Source: Aquamicrobium sp.
GTDB lineage: Bacteria > Pseudomonadota > Alphaproteobacteria > Rhizobiales > Rhizobiaceae
Reading direction: 5' to 3'
NCBI RefSeq assembly: GCF_023954335.1
Contig: NZ_JAMLIE010000001.1
Coordinates: 1,922,001-1,986,000, forward strand
Length of the DNA: 64,000 nt
The notes beneath the pieces are model-generated. The model worked only from the letters and a program-made list of their open reading frames with translations, ran no database searches and was not told where the DNA came from. A program made the translations under genes and the position numbers. Position 1 is the first letter of the stretch, and each line of letters starts with the position of its first letter. Below, in pieces: positions 15,561 to 23,777 of this stretch.

Positions 15561-15961
15561 TTATCGGAATCGGCAGCGACCTGATCGACATCAGGCGGGT
15601 GGAGAAGACGCTGGAGCGCCATGGCCCGCGCTTCATCGCCCGCGTCTTCACCGAGATCGAGAAGGAGAAGTCGGAGCGCCGCCGCGAGCGCGCCGCCTCC
15701 TACGCCAAGCGCTTCGCCGCCAAGGAGGCCTGCGCCAAGGCGCTCGGCACCGGCATCTCGCGCGGCGTCTTCTGGCGCGACATGGGCGTGGTCAACCTGC
15801 CGGGCGGCAAGCCGACCATGCGCCTGACCGGCGGGGCGGCCGCGCGGCTCGCCGCGATCGTGCCGCAGGGGCACGAGGCGTTCGTCCATCTGACCATCAC
15901 CGACGACTTCCCGCTGGCGCAGGCTTTCGTCATCATCGAGGCGCATCCGGCCGCCGGTTGA
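15557..15961 (+). CDS. acpS: Holo-[acyl-carrier-protein] synthase
   Basis: AcpS attaches 4'-phosphopantetheine from CoA to apo-ACP, the substrate encoded at 63690. At 134 aa it has MIIGIGSDLIDIRRVEKTL, where Asp8 binds magnesium, and KRFAAKEACAKALGTGI with the second metal-binding Glu. It overlaps pyrE by 4 bp and precedes lepB by 82 bp, the common rhizobial arrangement. Confidence 0.97.
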   Translation: MIIGIGSDLIDIRRVEKTLERHGPRFIARVFTEIEKEKSERRRERAASYAKRFAAKEACAKALGTGISRGVFWRDMGVVNLPGGKPTMRLTGGAAARLAAIVPQGHEAFVHLTITDDFPLAQAFVIIEAHPAAG

Positions 15962-16043
15962 CAGCCGCTTCGCGGCGAACCTATTGCGTTGCCCCGCGCG
16001 GCCCGAGCCGCTAAGACGGAGCGCACTTTCAGCAAGGGACGAG

Positions 16044-16793
16044 ATGAGCGTGGCCGACAAATCGCAGAAGAAATCCGGCGGGCTGGGCGAGACCGTCAGC
16101 GTCATCGTGCAGGCGCTGCTGCTCGCGCTCGTCATCCGCACCTTCCTGTTCCAGCCTTTCTCGATTCCCTCCGGCTCGATGCGCCCGACGCTGCTCGAAG
16201 GCGACTACCTCTTCGTCACCAAATGGGCCTACGGCTATTCCAAGCACTCGCTGCCCTTCTCGCCCAACCTGTTCGAGGGCCGCATCTGGGGCAGCCAGCC
16301 CGAGCGCGGCGACGTCACCGTCTTCAAGTTCCCGCCCAACCCCTCGCTCGACTACATCAAGCGCGTCATCGGCCTGCCGGGCGACCGGGTGCAGATGCGC
16401 GGCGGCCAGCTCTTCATCAACGGCGAGCCGGTCGCGCGCGAGAAGGTCGGCGAGATCGACAATCCCGACATCACCGAGGTCAACCGCCCGGTCGAGGTCT
16501 GGCGCGAGACCCTGCCCAACGGCGTCTCCTACGACACGCTCGACCTGACGCCGAACGGCATCGGCGACGACACGCGCGAGTTCGTCGTGCCGGACGGCCA
16601 TTATTTCATGATGGGCGACAACCGCGACAACTCCACCGACAGCCGCTTCTCCGTCGGCTACGTGCCGGAGGACCACCTGGTCGGGCGCGCCAACATCATC
16701 TTCTTCTCCATCGCCGGCGGCGCGAGCCCGCTCGAGGTCTGGCGCTGGCCGTCCGAGCTGCGTCCCTCTCGCATCTTCGACTGGGTGAGGTAG
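16044..16793 (+). CDS. lepB: Signal peptidase I
   Basis: LepB is the membrane-anchored Ser/Lys protease that removes signal peptides from exported proteins. The 249-aa protein has one N-terminal transmembrane helix (SVIVQALLLALVIRTFLF), the catalytic serine in IPSGSMRPTL (about residue 44), the general-base lysine in DYIKRVIGLPGD (about 109) and the C-terminal MMGDNRDNSTDSR box. ATG 16044 follows AAGGGACGAG. The rnc start is 14 bp downstream, consistent with the lepB-rnc-era operon. Confidence 0.97.
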   Translation: MSVADKSQKKSGGLGETVSVIVQALLLALVIRTFLFQPFSIPSGSMRPTLLEGDYLFVTKWAYGYSKHSLPFSPNLFEGRIWGSQPERGDVTVFKFPPNPSLDYIKRVIGLPGDRVQMRGGQLFINGEPVAREKVGEIDNPDITEVNRPVEVWRETLPNGVSYDTLDLTPNGIGDDTREFVVPDGHYFMMGDNRDNSTDSRFSVGYVPEDHLVGRANIIFFSIAGGASPLEVWRWPSELRPSRIFDWVR

Positions 16794-16807
16794 GCGGGCT
16801 TGGCGCG

Positions 16808-17518
16808 ATGGCCGTGAAATCCTCCGCCGACGCCGATCTCGCCGCTTCGGTCGAGGCGATCTCCGGCCTTGCCTTCACCGACGCCGCGCTCCTGCGCCGG
16901 GCGCTGACCCATGCGAGCGCCGGCGAGGGCAAGGACTACCAGCGGCTGGAATTCCTCGGCGACAGGGTGCTCGGCCTCGTGGTCGCGCAGATGGTGTTCG
17001 AGGCCAATCCCGGCGCGCCGGAAGGCGAATTGTCGCTGCGCCTCAACGCGCTCGTCAACGCCGAGACGCTTGCGGAAATCGCCGACGAGATCGGCCTGTC
17101 GCGGCTGATCGTGGCCGGCAGCGAGCTGCGCACGCTCACGGGGCGCAAGCGCGTCAATCTGCGCGCCGACGTGATGGAGGCGCTGATCGCCGCCGTCTAT
17201 CTCGAAGGCGGGCTGGAGGCGGCGCGGCGCTTCATCGGCCGCTACTGGGAGGGCCGTTCGAAAGCGCCGACCGCCGCCCGCCGCGACGCCAAGACGGAAT
17301 TGCAGGAATGGGCGCATCAGGTGGCGAAGGCCTCGCCGCTCTATGTCGTCGAAAGCCGGGAAGGGCCGGACCACGATCCCGTCTTCGAGGTCTCGGTCCG
17401 CATCGCCGGCGTCAGGCCGGCAAGCGCCAGGGGCCGCTCCAAACGCGAGGCCGAGCAGGCTGCGGCGACCGCCATATTGCTGCGCGAGGGCGTCTGGGCC
17501 GGAGAGGTCGAGGGATGA
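16808..17518 (+). CDS. rnc: Ribonuclease III
   Basis: RNase III cleaves double-stranded RNA, processing rRNA precursors and regulatory RNAs. The 236-aa protein has the signature LEFLGDRVLGLVVAQ (about 47-61), the second acidic site in RADVMEALIAAVYLEGG, and a C-terminal dsRNA-binding domain (DAKTELQEWAH to SKREAEQAAA). It lies between lepB and era and overlaps era by 4 bp. Confidence 0.97.
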   Translation: MAVKSSADADLAASVEAISGLAFTDAALLRRALTHASAGEGKDYQRLEFLGDRVLGLVVAQMVFEANPGAPEGELSLRLNALVNAETLAEIADEIGLSRLIVAGSELRTLTGRKRVNLRADVMEALIAAVYLEGGLEAARRFIGRYWEGRSKAPTAARRDAKTELQEWAHQVAKASPLYVVESREGPDHDPVFEVSVRIAGVRPASARGRSKREAEQAAATAILLREGVWAGEVEG

Positions 17519-18438
17519 ACGAGCCGATGCAGGGCGCCACGCCCCATAACACCCGCTCCGGCTTCGTCGCGCTGATCGGCGCGCCCAATGCCGGCAAGTC
17601 GACGCTGGTCAACCGGCTGGTCGGCACCAAGGTTTCCATCGTCACCCACAAGGTGCAGACGACGCGCGCCATCGTGCGCGGCATCGCCACGCACGGGCCG
17701 GCGCAGATCGTCTTCGTCGACACGCCGGGCATATTCCGGCCGCGCCGCCGGCTCGACCGCGCCATGGTCACCACCGCCTGGGGCGGGGCGCGGGACGCGG
17801 ACCTCGTGCTGGTTCTGATCGACGCCGAGCGCGGCATCAAGGGCGATGCCGAGGCGATCCTCGACAGCCTCGCGGGCGTTCGCCAGCCCAAGGCGCTGGT
17901 GCTGAACAAGGTCGACCGGGTGCGGCCCGAGAGCCTGCTGAAGCTGACGGCCGCCGCCAACGAGAAGGCGGAGTTCGAGCGCACCTTCATGGTCTCGGCG
18001 CTGACCGGCTCCGGCTGCGGAGACCTCCTCGACTGGCTGGCCGAGCGCCTGCCCGAGGGGCCGTGGTACTACCCCGAAGACCAGATCTCCGACCTGCCGA
18101 TGCGCCAGCTCGCCGCCGAGATCACCCGCGAGAAGCTGTATCTGCGCCTGCATCAGGAGCTTCCCTATTCCTCCCACATCGAGACCGAGAAATGGGAGGA
18201 GAAGAAGGACGGCTCGGTGCGTATCGAGCAGGTGATCTATGTCGAGCGCGACAGCCAGAAGAGCATCGTGCTCGGTCACAAGGGCGAGACGATCCGCGCC
18301 ATCGGCCAGGCGGCGCGCAGGGAAATCGGCGAGATCCTCGAACAGAAGGTCCACCTCTTCCTGTTCGTCAAGGTGCGCGAGAACTGGGGCGACGACCCCG
18401 AGCGCTACCGCGAGATGGGCCTCGACTTCCCGAGTTAG
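17515..18438 (+). CDS. era: GTPase Era
   Basis: Era is the GTPase that binds the 3' end of 16S rRNA during small-subunit maturation. The 307-aa protein has GAPNAGKSTL (P-loop), the effector region KVQTTRAIVRGI, VFVDTPGI (G3), LNKVD (G4) and a C-terminal KH domain (SIVLGHKGETIRAIGQAARREIG). It is coupled to rnc by an ATGA overlap. Its TAG stop is the first base triplet of the 266-bp inverted element that follows. Confidence 0.97.
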   Translation: MNEPMQGATPHNTRSGFVALIGAPNAGKSTLVNRLVGTKVSIVTHKVQTTRAIVRGIATHGPAQIVFVDTPGIFRPRRRLDRAMVTTAWGGARDADLVLVLIDAERGIKGDAEAILDSLAGVRQPKALVLNKVDRVRPESLLKLTAAANEKAEFERTFMVSALTGSGCGDLLDWLAERLPEGPWYYPEDQISDLPMRQLAAEITREKLYLRLHQELPYSSHIETEKWEEKKDGSVRIEQVIYVERDSQKSIVLGHKGETIRAIGQAARREIGEILEQKVHLFLFVKVRENWGDDPERYREMGLDFPS

Positions 18439-18701
18439 AGCGTGTCGCGCCTTATGCATCATCTGCGCCGCCTGCGCCGCCCCTCATCCGGCTGCCGCCA
18501 CCTTCTCCCCGTGAACGGGGAGAAGAGAGCTGTCGTCCTTGATTTCGCCAATCGCAGGCGTGGCAAGAGAAACTGCGGGGATTGCGCCCGGCATTCCTTC
18601 TCCCAGTTCACGGGGAGAAGGTGCCCGAAGGGCGGATGAGGGGCGGCGCAGGCGCTCGAAGATTGCGCTCCTCCGGAGCGGACAGGACGCGACACGCTCT
18701 A
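18436..18701. repeat. 266-bp composite inverted element between era and the MarR-GNAT gene
   Basis: The ends are a perfect 14-bp inverted repeat: TAGAGCGTGTCGCG at 18436-18449 and its complement at 18688-18701. Inside, 18469-18525 (CGCCTGCGCCGCCCCTCATCCG … CCTTCTCCCCGTGAAC) recurs inverted at 18597-18654. Each internal copy also carries its own CTTCTCCC/GGGAGAAG hairpin. The CTTCTCCCCGTGAACGGGGAGAAG-type core (split here into shorter arms) resembles repeats common in rhizobial genomes. Both flanking genes take their stop codon from the terminal TAG. No gene is seen inside. Confidence 0.7.
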
Positions 18702-19586
18702 GCGGTCGAGTTCCTTCTCGAAGAAGAAGTCGGCATAGGAATTGTCGTTGTAGCGGCCGATCTCGCGATAGCCGGCATTGCGGTAGAGCGCCTGCGCTTC
18801 CTTGAGCGTCCGGTTGGTGCCGAGCCGCACCTAGCGCATGTCGAAGCCGCGCGCCTGTTCTTCGAGCGCGTCGAGAAGCCGCCGCGCCAGCCCGGTCCCG
18901 CGCGCCTCCGGCGCGACCCACATGCGCTTGATCTCGCCCGTTTCAGCGTCGAGCGCCCGCACGGCGCCGCAGCCAACCGGCCGGCCGTCGAGCCGGGCGA
19001 CGAGGAAGCAGCCCTTGCCGGCGTCCTTCGCCGCGCCGCTCGCATAGCCGCCGCTGCCCGGATCGAAGCCTTGCTCGAAGCGCCGGTCGAGCTCCCGGTA
19101 ATAGGCCTCGACGCAATGCCGCGCGTCGGCGCTGTCCTCCGGCTCGACGGCGATGGTCACGGCCGCCGCCGCCATCAGCCGTTCGACCTCGCCCATCGCG
19201 GCGACGAGGCGGGCCCGCTGCGCCGCGCTCAGCGGGCCGAGGACCGAGCGCGCGAAATCGTCGGACAGCGCGTCGTAGGCCGCGTGCTCGGCGCGCCCCT
19301 CGGGCGTGAGGGCGAGGCGCCGCCGCCGCTTGTCGTCCGGGTCGTCCTCGACCGTCACGAGCCCCTCGGCCGCCAGCGACTTCAGGAGCCGGCTCGCATA
19401 GCCGGAATCGAGGCCCAGCCTTTCGCGCAGCAGCCGCAGGTCGCCGCCCTCCGGCCCGATCTCGAACAGCAGGCGCGCCTGTCCGAGCGGCCGGCCGCGC
19501 CCGAGATAGCTGCCGTCGAGGACGCCGATGCGCAAGGTCAGCGCCCGGTTGAAGCGGCGGAGCTGTTCGATGTCCGTGTCGTTCAT
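18699..19586 (-). pseudogene. MarR-type regulator fused to GNAT acetyltransferase, interrupted by an in-frame amber codon
   Basis: Codons 1-251 encode a MarR winged helix domain (LRLLRERLGLDSGYASRLLKSL, then DDPDDKRRRRLALTPEG) followed by a GNAT domain (CFLVARLDGRPVGCGAV, MWVAPEARGTGLARRLLDAL). At codon 252 (18833-18831) a TAG interrupts the frame after GFDMR. The same frame then continues for 43 codons (VRLGTNRTLKEAQALYRNAGY … DFFFEKELDR), exactly the missing end of the GNAT fold, to a second TAG at 18701-18699. A single C-to-T change of CAG to TAG would explain it. The truncated 251-aa product keeps the DNA-binding half but loses the last acetyltransferase strands. A sequencing error or amber readthrough is possible. 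It may repress itself through the palindrome at 19590. Confidence 0.82.
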
Positions 19587-19589
19587 TCT

Positions 19590-19603
19590 CTGACTTAAGT
19601 CAG
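19590..19603. promoter_or_regulatory. Perfect 14-bp palindrome, putative MarR operator
   Basis: CTGACTTAAGTCAG is self-complementary and lies 4-17 bp upstream of the ATG of the MarR-GNAT gene. Its position and symmetry fit an autoregulatory MarR operator. AAATAT just upstream on the minus strand could be part of the -10 element. Confidence 0.6.
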
Positions 19604-19694
19604 ATATTTTCCGCGCCGGCAAGAGCGAAGCGTTCCCCGCCCTTGAATTCCCCCACCCTTGAATTCGCGGCCCTGTTGGTGAAAGGCTTGGGCC

Positions 19695-20447
19695 ATGGAA
19701 TGGCGCGACGAGGGAATCATTCTCGGCACGAGGAAGCACGGCGAGACCAGCGCCATCCTCGAAGTGATGACGCGCGCCCATGGCAGGCATCTCGGCCTGG
19801 TGCGCGGCGGGCGCTCGCGCCGCATGCAGCCGATCCTGCAGCCGGGCAACCGGGTCGATCTCGTCTGGCGCGCGCGGCTCGACGAGCATCTGGGCCTTTG
19901 GCAGGTCGAGCCGGTCGAGCTCAACGCCGCGCGCCTTTTCGACAGCGCCTGCGCCGTCTACGGCCTGCAAACCATCGCCGCGCATCTTCGCCTCCTGCCC
20001 GAGCGCGACCCGCATGCCGGGCTCTACGAGACGCTGGCGCTGCTCACCGCCCATCTCGACGATCCGGCCGCCGCCGGCGAGCTGATCGTGCGCTTCGAGC
20101 TGCTGGTGCTGGACGAGCTCGGCTTCGGCCTCGATCTCGCCCGATGCGCCGCCACCGGTCGGCGCGACGATCTCGTCTTCGTCTCGCCGAAATCCGGCCG
20201 CGCGGTGAGCGGCGAGGCCGGCCGGCCATGGGCCGACAGGATGCTGCCGCTGCCCGCCTTCCTTCAGCGCGGGGCGGGCATCAGGCCCGACTTTGCTGCG
20301 ATGGAGGACGCCTTTCGTTTGAGCGCCTTCTTCTTCGCCCGGCACGTATACGAACCGCGCGGCCTCGAGGCGCCCGAAGCGCGCGCCGGACTGATCGCGG
20401 CCCTGCGCAAGCACCTTTTGCCCCGCCAAGGAGAGAATGCGGCATGA
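19695..20447 (+). CDS. recO: DNA repair protein RecO
   Basis: RecO anneals SSB-coated single strands and helps load RecA in the RecFOR pathway. At 250 aa it starts MEWRDEGIILGTRKHGETSAIL, with the OB-fold segment HGRHLGLVRGGRSRRMQPILQPGN typical of alphaproteobacterial RecO, and a helical C-terminal part (FELLVLDELGFGLDLARC). It normally follows era directly; here the interrupted MarR-GNAT gene and a repeat element separate them. It overlaps the next gene by 4 bp. Confidence 0.95.
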   Translation: MEWRDEGIILGTRKHGETSAILEVMTRAHGRHLGLVRGGRSRRMQPILQPGNRVDLVWRARLDEHLGLWQVEPVELNAARLFDSACAVYGLQTIAAHLRLLPERDPHAGLYETLALLTAHLDDPAAAGELIVRFELLVLDELGFGLDLARCAATGRRDDLVFVSPKSGRAVSGEAGRPWADRMLPLPAFLQRGAGIRPDFAAMEDAFRLSAFFFARHVYEPRGLEAPEARAGLIAALRKHLLPRQGENAA

Positions 20448-20962
20448 CCAGCGAAACCGAGATATTCCCGGGCCATGTCTCGCGGCTTGGCCTGGGCAGC
20501 ATCCCCCTTGCCGAGCTCGCGCACTACACCGGGCTTCAGCTCCTCCAGCGCGTCGTCGCCGGCGAGTATCCCGCGCCGTCGATCGCCGCGCGCATGAACT
20601 TCGCCCTCGTCGAGATCGAGGAGGGCAGGGCGGTGTTTCGCGGGCTGCCGGGCGAGCGGCACCTGAACCCGCTCGGCGGCGTCCATGGCGGCTGGGCGGC
20701 GACGGTGATGGATTCGGCGCTCGGCTGCTGCATCCATGCCATGCTCGGCATCGGCGAGGCGTTCTCCACCGCCGAGATGAAGATCAACTACACCCGCCCG
20801 ATCACGCCGCAGACCGGCATCGTCACCTGCGAGGGCAAGGTCGTCCACAAGGGCCGCACGCTCGCCGTCTCCGAGGCGCGGCTCACCGACGGGCAAGGCC
20901 GTTTGCTCGCCTTCGGCACCGAGACCTGCTCGATCTTTCCGATGTCGCGCTTGCAGGGCTGA
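20444..20962 (+). CDS. PaaI-family hot-dog thioesterase
   Basis: This 172-aa hot-dog fold protein has NPLGGVHGGWAATVMDSALGC, where the HGG-x8-D pattern is the PaaI thioesterase active-site helix, followed by STAEMKINYTRPITPQTG and a final strand with AFGTETCSIF. It would hydrolyse an acyl-CoA; the substrate cannot be told from sequence. The start overlaps the recO stop (ATGA), so it is probably translated with recO. Confidence 0.88.
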   Translation: MTSETEIFPGHVSRLGLGSIPLAELAHYTGLQLLQRVVAGEYPAPSIAARMNFALVEIEEGRAVFRGLPGERHLNPLGGVHGGWAATVMDSALGCCIHAMLGIGEAFSTAEMKINYTRPITPQTGIVTCEGKVVHKGRTLAVSEARLTDGQGRLLAFGTETCSIFPMSRLQG

Positions 20963-21025
20963 CCTGCTATCTCGGTAGATTGACGCCGGGGGGCGTTACT
21001 TGCACGCTGGAGAAATCGAGCCCTC

Positions 21026-23764
21026 ATGGAACTGATCGTCCTCCTCGCCCTTGTCGCCGGCGGTATCGCCATCCGCAAGCAGGGCCAGCGCCTGAGGGCG
21101 CTGGAACAGGAGCTGGCGTCGTTCCGCATGCGGCTGGCGGGCGGCGCGCCCGTCGCCGCCGCGGCGGATGGCCCGCTCGATCAGCCTGTCGAGCTGCCGG
21201 CCCGCGAAATCGCGGATGAGCCCGCCGGTCCCGTCGAGGCGGAGGAGCCGGCCGGAATGCCCGGACCGTGGGCGCAGGCCGCCATGTCCGCCGCGGACGA
21301 GTCCGACCGGATCGGGGAAGCGCCTGCGCCGGAACAGGCCCCGCAGCAAGCCAGGCCGCCGCGGCGCGACCTCGAGACCGCGCTCGGCACCCGCTGGGCG
21401 GTGTGGGTCGGCGGTCTGGCGCTGGCGCTCGGCGGCGTCTTCCTCGTGCGCTATTCCATCGAGGCCGGCATCTTCGGCCCGCGCGTGCGGCTCGCCGCCG
21501 CCGCGCTGTTCGGCATCATTCTCGCCGCGGCCGGCGAGCTGGCGCGCCGGCGCGGCTTCCGCGCGCCCATCGGCGGCGTCAACGGCGCCTATGTGCCGGC
21601 GATCCTCACCGCCGCCGCCACCTTCACCCTGTTCTCCACCGTCTTCGCCGCCCATGCCCTTTACGGCTTCATCGGCACGGCGACCGCCTTCGGCCTCTTG
21701 GCCGTCATCACGCTCGGCACGATGGGGCTGGCGCTGCTGCACGGGCAGGCGCTGGCCGGCCTCGGCCTTCTCGGCTCCTATCTGACGCCGGTGCTCGTCT
21801 CGTCCGACTCGCCGGCGGTGTGGACGCTGTTCGGCTATCTCGCGATCGTCCTCGTCGCCGCCGTCGCCATCGCCTCGCTGCGCCGCTGGCGCTTCCTCGC
21901 CGGCGCCGCCTATGTCGGCGCGGGGCTGTGGAGCACGGCCTATATCAGCGAATCCTTCGCGGTCGATGCCGCCCCGCTCGCTTTCCTCTGGCTCGTCGGG
22001 CTCGTTGCGCTGGCCGGCCTCTGGCTCGCCCGCCCCGGGAGCAAAGAGGAGGAAGCCGCGCCCCGCCTCGATCCGGCCTCGCTGGTAGCCGCCTTCTTCC
22101 TCTTCGTCACCGCCACGTTCCTTGCGCGCGGCGCGGACGGCGCGCCGATCGGCGCGGGATACTGGGCCGCGGGCCTGCTCCTCGCCGCGCTGGCCGTCGC
22201 CGCATGGCGCGCCCGCGCCGTGCCGCTTCTCCACGCCTTCGGCATCGCAATGCTGTTCATCGCCGGCTGGGCGATCCTCGGCGGCAGCGTCGACATTGAC
22301 ATCCTCTACGGCCGCCTGCTGTTCGACGGCGTATGGCTCCAGCCGGGGGCGGATGCCTTCCAGTCCTGGTCCTTCCTCCTCGCCGTCGCGATGCTCGCCG
22401 TTGGCATCGCGCTCGCCCGGCTCAGGGTCACTGCCCAACCCGGCAATGCCGCCGCATGGGCGTTCTGGGCGGCGCTGGTGCCGCTCTGGACCGTCCTCAC
22501 CGCATGGCTGACCCTCGGCAATTTGAATGTCGACTGGCGCTTCGCCTTCGCCGCGCTGGCGCTCAGCGCGATCCTCGCCGCTGCGGCCGAACTCACCGCC
22601 CGCGCCGAGGACCCTGCGCAGGCCGGCGGGCGCGCCGTCTCGTGCTTCGCCGCCGGATCGGCCGTGGCGCTCACACTCGCGCTTCTCGCCGGGTTCGGCC
22701 CGCTCCTGACCACGGTGCTGACCGGCCTTGCCGCCATCGTTCCCGCCGCCGTGACCCGCCTGCGTCGCTGGCCGGTGCTGGGCTGGCTGTCCGCCGGCTT
22801 CGCCGCCGTGACGCTTGGGCGCGTCGGTGCGGACCCGACCATCGTCGGCACTGACGCGCTGTCGACGACGCCGTTCCTCAACGCGCTGACGCCGGGCTAT
22901 TTCCTGCCGGCTGCCGCCTTCGCCTGGGCGGCGTGGCAGCTCGCCCGCACCACCGGCAGGCGGGCGCGGCTGATGATGGAGGCGTTCGCGGCGCTGTTCG
23001 TGCTGCTGGGCGCGGCCATGCTCACGCGCCACGCCATGAATGGCGGCGTCATCGGCCCCGGCGAGCCCTCGCTCGCCGAGCAGGCGATCTACAGCCTGAT
23101 CATGATCGGCGGCGGCGCGATCCTGCTCGCGCTCGACCGGCGTTCGCCGAGCCCGGTGTTCCGCTGGGGCTCGATCGGCCTCGGCGTCCTCTCGGTGCTG
23201 ACCATCGCCTCGTCGCATCTTCTTGCGCTCAACCCGCTGTTCACCAACGACACCACCGGCACGATTCCGGTCTTCAACCTCCTCATGCTCGCCTACCTCC
23301 TGCCGGCGCTGGCGCTGGCGGGGCTCGCATGGCGCGCGCGCGGGCTGCGGCCGGACTGGTACGTGGCGATGCTGGCCGCGGGCGCGGTGGCGCTCGCCTT
23401 CGCCTGGGTCAGCCTGTCGATCCGCCGCCTGTTCCACGGCGAGTTCATCGGCGCGTGGAAGGGCATGGGCGCGGTCGAGACCTACACCTATTCGGCGGTA
23501 TGGCTGGCGCTCGGCGTGGCCGTCCTCGTCGCCGGCCTGCGGTTCAGGTCGCGCGGCCTGCGTCTCGGCTCGGCGGCGCTGGTCGTGCTCGCCGTCGCCA
23601 AGGTGTTCCTCTACGACATGCGCGAGCTGGAAGGCGTCTTGCGGGCGCTGTCCTTCATGGGCCTCGGCGCGGTGCTGATCGGCATCGGCATGTTCTATCA
23701 GCGCATGCTGCCGGCCGCCCACGCGCGCGGTGAGGAAGGCGAAGGGGAAGAGGAGGCGGCCTGA
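21026..23764 (+). CDS. DUF2339 polytopic membrane protein
   Basis: This 912-aa protein has an N-terminal hydrophobic segment (MELIVLLALVAGGIAI), a short coiled coil (LRALEQELASFRMRL), a Pro/Ala/Glu-rich linker to about residue 112, and then roughly 25 transmembrane helices starting at LGTRWAVWVGGLALALGGVFLVRYSIEAGIFGP, the DUF2339 hallmark. The family's function is unknown; some members sit near envelope genes. The start follows GGAGAAATCGAG. It lies 63 bp after the thioesterase gene and converges on the MFS gene. Confidence 0.88.
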   Translation: MELIVLLALVAGGIAIRKQGQRLRALEQELASFRMRLAGGAPVAAAADGPLDQPVELPAREIADEPAGPVEAEEPAGMPGPWAQAAMSAADESDRIGEAPAPEQAPQQARPPRRDLETALGTRWAVWVGGLALALGGVFLVRYSIEAGIFGPRVRLAAAALFGIILAAAGELARRRGFRAPIGGVNGAYVPAILTAAATFTLFSTVFAAHALYGFIGTATAFGLLAVITLGTMGLALLHGQALAGLGLLGSYLTPVLVSSDSPAVWTLFGYLAIVLVAAVAIASLRRWRFLAGAAYVGAGLWSTAYISESFAVDAAPLAFLWLVGLVALAGLWLARPGSKEEEAAPRLDPASLVAAFFLFVTATFLARGADGAPIGAGYWAAGLLLAALAVAAWRARAVPLLHAFGIAMLFIAGWAILGGSVDIDILYGRLLFDGVWLQPGADAFQSWSFLLAVAMLAVGIALARLRVTAQPGNAAAWAFWAALVPLWTVLTAWLTLGNLNVDWRFAFAALALSAILAAAAELTARAEDPAQAGGRAVSCFAAGSAVALTLALLAGFGPLLTTVLTGLAAIVPAAVTRLRRWPVLGWLSAGFAAVTLGRVGADPTIVGTDALSTTPFLNALTPGYFLPAAAFAWAAWQLARTTGRRARLMMEAFAALFVLLGAAMLTRHAMNGGVIGPGEPSLAEQAIYSLIMIGGGAILLALDRRSPSPVFRWGSIGLGVLSVLTIASSHLLALNPLFTNDTTGTIPVFNLLMLAYLLPALALAGLAWRARGLRPDWYVAMLAAGAVALAFAWVSLSIRRLFHGEFIGAWKGMGAVETYTYSAVWLALGVAVLVAGLRFRSRGLRLGSAALVVLAVAKVFLYDMRELEGVLRALSFMGLGAVLIGIGMFYQRMLPAAHARGEEGEGEEEAA

Positions 23765-23777
23765 CGCCGCCTTGTTC

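Noticed and set aside
20996..23722. A 908-codon minus-strand frame opposite the DUF2339 gene
   Set aside because: The composition is extreme (Arg, Gly, Glu, Ala) with no hydrophobic core, while the plus-strand product has a coherent membrane topology.
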